Below the pieces are notes generated by a model that searched no databases, was not told where the DNA came from, and saw nothing but the letters and a program-made list of their open reading frames with translations. 9,367 bases of DNA, taken from the NCBI GenBank assembly GCA_002068815.1, contig MWAC01000124.1, forward strand, positions 1-9,367. Direction: 5' to 3'. Every line of letters starts with the position of its first letter. Position 1 is the first letter of the stretch. The stretch is from Firmicutes bacterium ADurb.Bin467. GTDB lineage: Bacteria > Bacillota > Clostridia > Christensenellales > Aristaeellaceae. Below are positions 6,819 to 9,367 of this stretch, one piece after another. The translations under genes were made by a program, and so were the position numbers.

Positions 6819-6847
6819 TTGCATTGCGTCCCGCGCTGTGGTATAGT
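6819..6847 (+). promoter_or_regulatory. Extended -10 promoter for the AraC-type regulator
   Basis: TATAGT (6842-6847) matches the -10 consensus at 5 of 6 bases and is preceded by TG at 6839-6840, the extended -10 motif. TTGCAT (6819-6824) sits 17 bases upstream as a weak -35. Transcription would start near 6854, about 34 bases before the ATG at 6888. The promoter begins 2 bases after the hairpin. Confidence 0.65.
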
Positions 6848-6887
6848 GTCTTTCACAGACAACCGATCGCCGCGGGGAGGGAAGACC

Positions 6888-7814
6888 ATGCTGCACCGTC
6901 TGCAAGTAGCGTACGTGCCGACGCCGCTGGAGCCGCGCCTGACCATCGCGGAATTGATCAGCTTTCACTACTACCAGTACGCGCCCACCTACACAGGGCT
7001 CATCGAGGAGCACGATTTCTGGGAGATGGTCTACGCCGACAGCGGCCGCATCATCTGCAACGCCGGCGGCAAGGAGGTCAAGCTCGCGCAGGGGCACGCG
7101 ATCTTCCACCCGCCGATGGAGGAGCACAGCGTCGTCGCGCTCGGCTCGAGCGGAAACGCGTGCATTTTGTCGTTCACGTCGCAGGAGCTCGAGGCGCAGA
7201 TGTTCCGGGGCGTCGTCGTCCCGTTTTCGAAGCAGCAGCGCGACCTCGTCAGCGAAATCTACGCCGAGGGGCGCAAGCTGTTCGAGCCGCCGTACAACGC
7301 GTTTGTGCAGGCGAGGCTGAAGCTGCGCGAAAACGCCCCGTTCGCCTCCGGGCAGATGATCCGCAACATGCTCGAAAACCTGCTGATCCTGATCACGCGC
7401 GACCTGATGCGAAACCACGCCGCGCCGGAGCCGGACGCCGAGGGGCGGCTGCCCGCCTACCGCCGCACGCACTACAACGCGGAGGAAATCGCGCAGAAGG
7501 TCGCCGAGCATCTCGAAAAGCACATGGGAGAGAAGCTCTCGATGCGGGACATCTGCGCCGAGATGGCCTTCTCCGACGGGCATCTGCAGAATATCTTCAA
7601 AAAGCAGACGGGCCAGAGCATCATCCACTACTTTAACACGATGAAGATGGAGCAGGCGAAGAAGCTGATCTGCGAGGGGCAGTACACCTTCACGCAGATC
7701 GGCGGCATGCTCGGGTTCAGCTCGATCCACTACTTCTCGCGCGTGTTCAAGGCGCACGTGCACATGTCGCCGAGCGAATACGAAAAGTCCGTCCGCATGA
7801 GCGCGATGCGCTGA
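6888..7814 (+). CDS. AraC-family transcription regulator with N-terminal cupin-like domain
   Basis: A 308-residue DNA-binding regulator. Residues about 20-105 look like an AraC-type cupin sensor domain: HDFWEMVYADSG (42-53), a Gly-rich turn, and QGHAIFHPPMEEHSV (68-82) with likely ligand-pocket histidines. Residues about 200-305 hold the two helix-turn-helix units: MRDICAEMAFSDGHLQNIFK (219-238), and FTQIGGMLGFSSIHYFSRVFK (268-288) followed by the family ending MSPSEYEK. Such proteins usually sense a sugar or related compound and activate nearby uptake or breakdown genes. The ATG at 6888 is chosen because GGAGG (6876-6880) stands 7 bases before it; an upstream ATG in frame would start inside the promoter. 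The next gene encodes a sugar-binding protein, and the gap between them contains spaced direct repeats, so that gene is the likely target. The ligand is unknown. Confidence 0.92.
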   Translation: MLHRLQVAYVPTPLEPRLTIAELISFHYYQYAPTYTGLIEEHDFWEMVYADSGRIICNAGGKEVKLAQGHAIFHPPMEEHSVVALGSSGNACILSFTSQELEAQMFRGVVVPFSKQQRDLVSEIYAEGRKLFEPPYNAFVQARLKLRENAPFASGQMIRNMLENLLILITRDLMRNHAAPEPDAEGRLPAYRRTHYNAEEIAQKVAEHLEKHMGEKLSMRDICAEMAFSDGHLQNIFKKQTGQSIIHYFNTMKMEQAKKLICEGQYTFTQIGGMLGFSSIHYFSRVFKAHVHMSPSEYEKSVRMSAMR

Positions 7815-7834
7815 TGGGTGCAACGATTCAGAAT

Positions 7835-7866
7835 TTGTGCAAACAAACAGGCGTATTGTGTAAATA
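7835..7866 (+). promoter_or_regulatory. Probable AraC-type operator: two direct half-sites 21 bp apart
   Basis: TTGTGCAAACA (7835-7845) and TTGTGTAAATA (7856-7866) share 9 of 11 bases, both differences being C/T. Their start-to-start distance is 21 bases, two helical turns, as for the AraC I1/I2 half-sites. The second copy overlaps the expected -35 position (7863-7868). Binding by the regulator encoded just upstream is inferred. Confidence 0.6.
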
Positions 7867-7885
7867 CGAAACCGGAGACAGCGGC

Positions 7886-7891
7886 TATAAT
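7886..7891 (+). promoter_or_regulatory. -10 box of the sugar-binding protein gene
   Basis: A perfect TATAAT lies 52 bases before the ATG at 7944. At 17 bases upstream the sequence is AATACG, a very poor -35. A strong -10 with no -35 suggests an activator-dependent promoter. TTGTGT at 7856 looks like a -35 but is 24 bases away, which is too far. Confidence 0.65.
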
Positions 7892-7943
7892 ATATGTGTT
7901 AAGTTTCTGGTTACCATCGTGCACGTTGAAAGGAGAAGGGTTT

Positions 7944-9281
7944 ATGAAGAGGTTTATGGCCATTGTCCTGTGTCTCACCTTGATCCTGTCGGCCTTCGCA
8001 GGGATCGCCGAGACGGACATCTCGACGCTCGAGGGCTGGGGGGCCGCGATCAAGCAGCAATCCGGCGGAAAGACGATCACCGTTGCGATGGCGTCGCACC
8101 CCTCGACGGAGGCCTTCCAGACGATGGCGGACGAATTCACGGCCTTGACCGGAATCTCCGTCGTCTGGGACGTCGTCGAGGAGACGAACCTGAAGAGCAA
8201 GCAGCTGATGGACACGAACGGCGCCTACGACGTGTTCATGGTCGACGCGTTCTGGATGAGCGAGTACGCCTCGAAGGACGTGCTCGTGCCGATCGCCACG
8301 TACGCCGAGGACCCGGCGAAGACCCCCGCGTGGTTCGACTATGAGGACATCATGGCGGCGTACCGCAACGGCATCGCCGGCGCGAACGGCGTCAACTACG
8401 GCATACCGACCGCGGGCGAGACGCGCTTCATCGCCTATCGCACCGACCTGTTCGAGAAGTACGGAAAAGAGCCGCCCAAGACCATGGACGAATACCTCGA
8501 TCTCGCGAAGTTCTTCACCGGCAAGGAGGACTCCCCCTACGGCGTCGCGATGCGCGCGCAGCGCGGCATACACTTCGCGTCGGGCTGGATGAGCCTGATG
8601 TACAACTTCGGCGGAGGCTTCATCGACCAGGCGACGATCGCGAGCGGCGAGCCCGCCGTCACCTGCACGACCGACAAGACGATCGCGTCTCTGAACTTCT
8701 ATGTGGAGCTCCTCAAGTGCGCGCCGCCGGACGTGGGCACCTACACGCATGAGGAGGCGCTGGGCGCGTTCCTGTCGGGCAAGACCGCGATGTGGCTCGA
8801 CGCGACGGCGCTCGCGAATCAGATCACGAATCCCGCGACCTCGACCGTCGCCGACAAGGTTGCCTTCGTTCCCACCCCCACCGGACCCGACGGGGACGGC
8901 GCGGCGCTGGCGGGCTGGAATCTGTCGATCCCGAAGACCTCGAAGAATCCCGACGAGGCGTGGGCGTTCATCTGCTTCATGGCCAGCCGCGAGAAGGCGG
9001 TCGATTACGTCAAGGCCGGCGGCACCGCCACCCGCGCGTCCGTGTTCGAGAACGCGGAGCTCGCGGCGCTGAACCCGTCGTTTGAGGCGCAGAAGCTGGC
9101 GCTGGTCTCCGCGAACGGCCTCGTCGAAAAGGGTCTGTCGTGGATTCCGCAGCACGATCAGATCAACCAGATCCTCGAGATCGCCGGCAACTACGGAAGC
9201 GCCGCGCTCGCGGGGGACATCGAGGTTGCGGACGCCTGCCGGCAGATGCAGCTCGACATCGAGGACCTCTTGGGCTACTAA
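7944..9281 (+). CDS. ABC transporter extracellular sugar-binding protein (family 1)
   Basis: This 445-residue protein is a MalE-type solute-binding protein, the extracellular receptor that hands a sugar or polyol to an ABC permease. Residues 1-22 form a signal peptide (MKRF start, hydrophobic core to about 20). Family features are KTITVAMASHPSTEAFQTMADEF (from 43), a YDVFMVDAFW strand (95-104), GIPTAGETRFIAYRTDLFEKYG (153-174), ALGAFLSGKTAMW (272-284), and GWNLSIPKTSKNPDEAWAFICF (from 324). The ATG is set by AGGAG (7931-7935) at 8 bases; the open frame upstream runs through the promoter. No lipobox Cys is seen after the hydrophobic core (the only early Cys, residue 10, is inside it), so it would be cut by signal peptidase I and not lipid-anchored. 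The permease genes are not in the window, and a hairpin follows. It is probably controlled by the adjacent AraC-type regulator. The sugar is unknown. Confidence 0.92.
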   Translation: MKRFMAIVLCLTLILSAFAGIAETDISTLEGWGAAIKQQSGGKTITVAMASHPSTEAFQTMADEFTALTGISVVWDVVEETNLKSKQLMDTNGAYDVFMVDAFWMSEYASKDVLVPIATYAEDPAKTPAWFDYEDIMAAYRNGIAGANGVNYGIPTAGETRFIAYRTDLFEKYGKEPPKTMDEYLDLAKFFTGKEDSPYGVAMRAQRGIHFASGWMSLMYNFGGGFIDQATIASGEPAVTCTTDKTIASLNFYVELLKCAPPDVGTYTHEEALGAFLSGKTAMWLDATALANQITNPATSTVADKVAFVPTPTGPDGDGAALAGWNLSIPKTSKNPDEAWAFICFMASREKAVDYVKAGGTATRASVFENAELAALNPSFEAQKLALVSANGLVEKGLSWIPQHDQINQILEIAGNYGSAALAGDIEVADACRQMQLDIEDLLGY

Positions 9282-9308
9282 AACAAGTTGCGCTGAACGA
9301 ACAGAACC

Positions 9309-9353
9309 GGGGGGCCGTCTCATGCGCATGGGGAGAGACGGCCTCTCCGTTTT
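9309..9353 (+). terminator. Hairpin terminator after the sugar-binding protein gene
   Basis: GGCCGTCTC (9313-9321) pairs perfectly with GAGACGGCC (9335-9343). With two G-T pairs the stem extends to 9309 and 9347. The 13-base loop contains the palindrome ATGCGCAT. CGTTTT follows at 9348-9353. It lies about 28 bases after the stop. The T-run is short, so it could reduce rather than stop read-through into transporter genes beyond the window. Confidence 0.7.
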
Positions 9354-9367
9354 GAACGATGGAGATG

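Noticed and set aside
6747..7823. 358-codon minus-strand open frame opposite the AraC-type regulator
   Set aside because: It runs through a terminator and promoter and mirrors a clear AraC protein; no recognisable motif.
7856..7861. TTGTGT as the -35 box of the sugar-binding protein promoter
   Set aside because: It lies 24 bases from TATAAT, too far for a sigma-70-type promoter; it is better explained as part of a regulator half-site.
7853..7867. Small inverted repeat GTATT/AATAC in the araC-SBP gap
   Set aside because: The arms are only 5 bp and overlap the longer, better-spaced direct repeat; possibly incidental.
7911..9329. 472-codon minus-strand open frame opposite the sugar-binding protein
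   Set aside because: The plus strand encodes a clear binding protein with signal peptide and ribosome-binding site. The minus frame has low-complexity Arg/Val/Gly sequence, and no domain is visible.
1..9367. CRISPR array, tRNA/rRNA, insertion sequence, phage or defence genes
   Set aside because: No spaced direct repeats, cloverleaf, rRNA-like stretch, transposase or integrase motif was found on reading both strands.

Overview
The window appears to be two unrelated pieces of DNA joined near base 983-1003. The left ~1 kb looks alphaproteobacterial (rhizobial-type). It holds the start of a leftward family 2 glycosyltransferase, a 142-base divergent intergenic region with two dyads, and the first two thirds of a rightward UDP-glucuronate decarboxylase (UXS). 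These genes fit a polysaccharide or nucleotide-sugar locus. The rest, about 8.3 kb, looks like a GC-rich anaerobic member of the Clostridia. The reasons are the Firmicutes gene order phoH-pgpH-ybeY-cdd-era-recO, a reverse rubrerythrin, and good GGAGG ribosome-binding sites before most genes. The exact lineage cannot be fixed by eye; Christensenellales-like bacteria are a guess.

At the join the UXS frame runs straight into the C-terminal half of PhoH, giving one open frame of 373 codons from base 383. UXS loses its C-terminal third and PhoH loses its Walker A half at the same point. This is best read as a chimeric contig, or much less likely a real recombination, and not as a working fusion enzyme.

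From 1001 to 6183 lies a compact rightward housekeeping operon: phoH (3' part), a 7TM-HD c-di-AMP phosphodiesterase (pgpH), ybeY fused in frame to cdd, era and recO. Neighbours overlap or are 1-2 bases apart, which suggests translational coupling. Compared with Bacillus subtilis, dgkA is missing between ybeY and cdd, and the two flanking genes have become one frame that still keeps a ribosome-binding site in front of the cdd part. The products serve ribosome and rRNA maturation (YbeY, Era), second-messenger turnover (PgpH), pyrimidine salvage (Cdd) and DNA repair (RecO).

A reverse rubrerythrin gene (peroxide and oxygen defence) follows 40 bases after recO and ends at a strong hairpin (6787-6816). 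A new unit starts right after it: an extended -10 promoter, an AraC-family regulator with an N-terminal cupin-like domain, a 129-base regulatory gap, and an ABC transporter sugar-binding protein. The gap holds two copies of TTGTGYAAAYA exactly 21 bases apart, next to a good -10 with a poor -35. This is the layout of an AraC-type activated promoter, so the regulator probably controls the transporter gene. A hairpin with a short T-run ends the transporter gene near the right edge. No RNA genes, CRISPR arrays, insertion sequences or recognisable defence system were seen.
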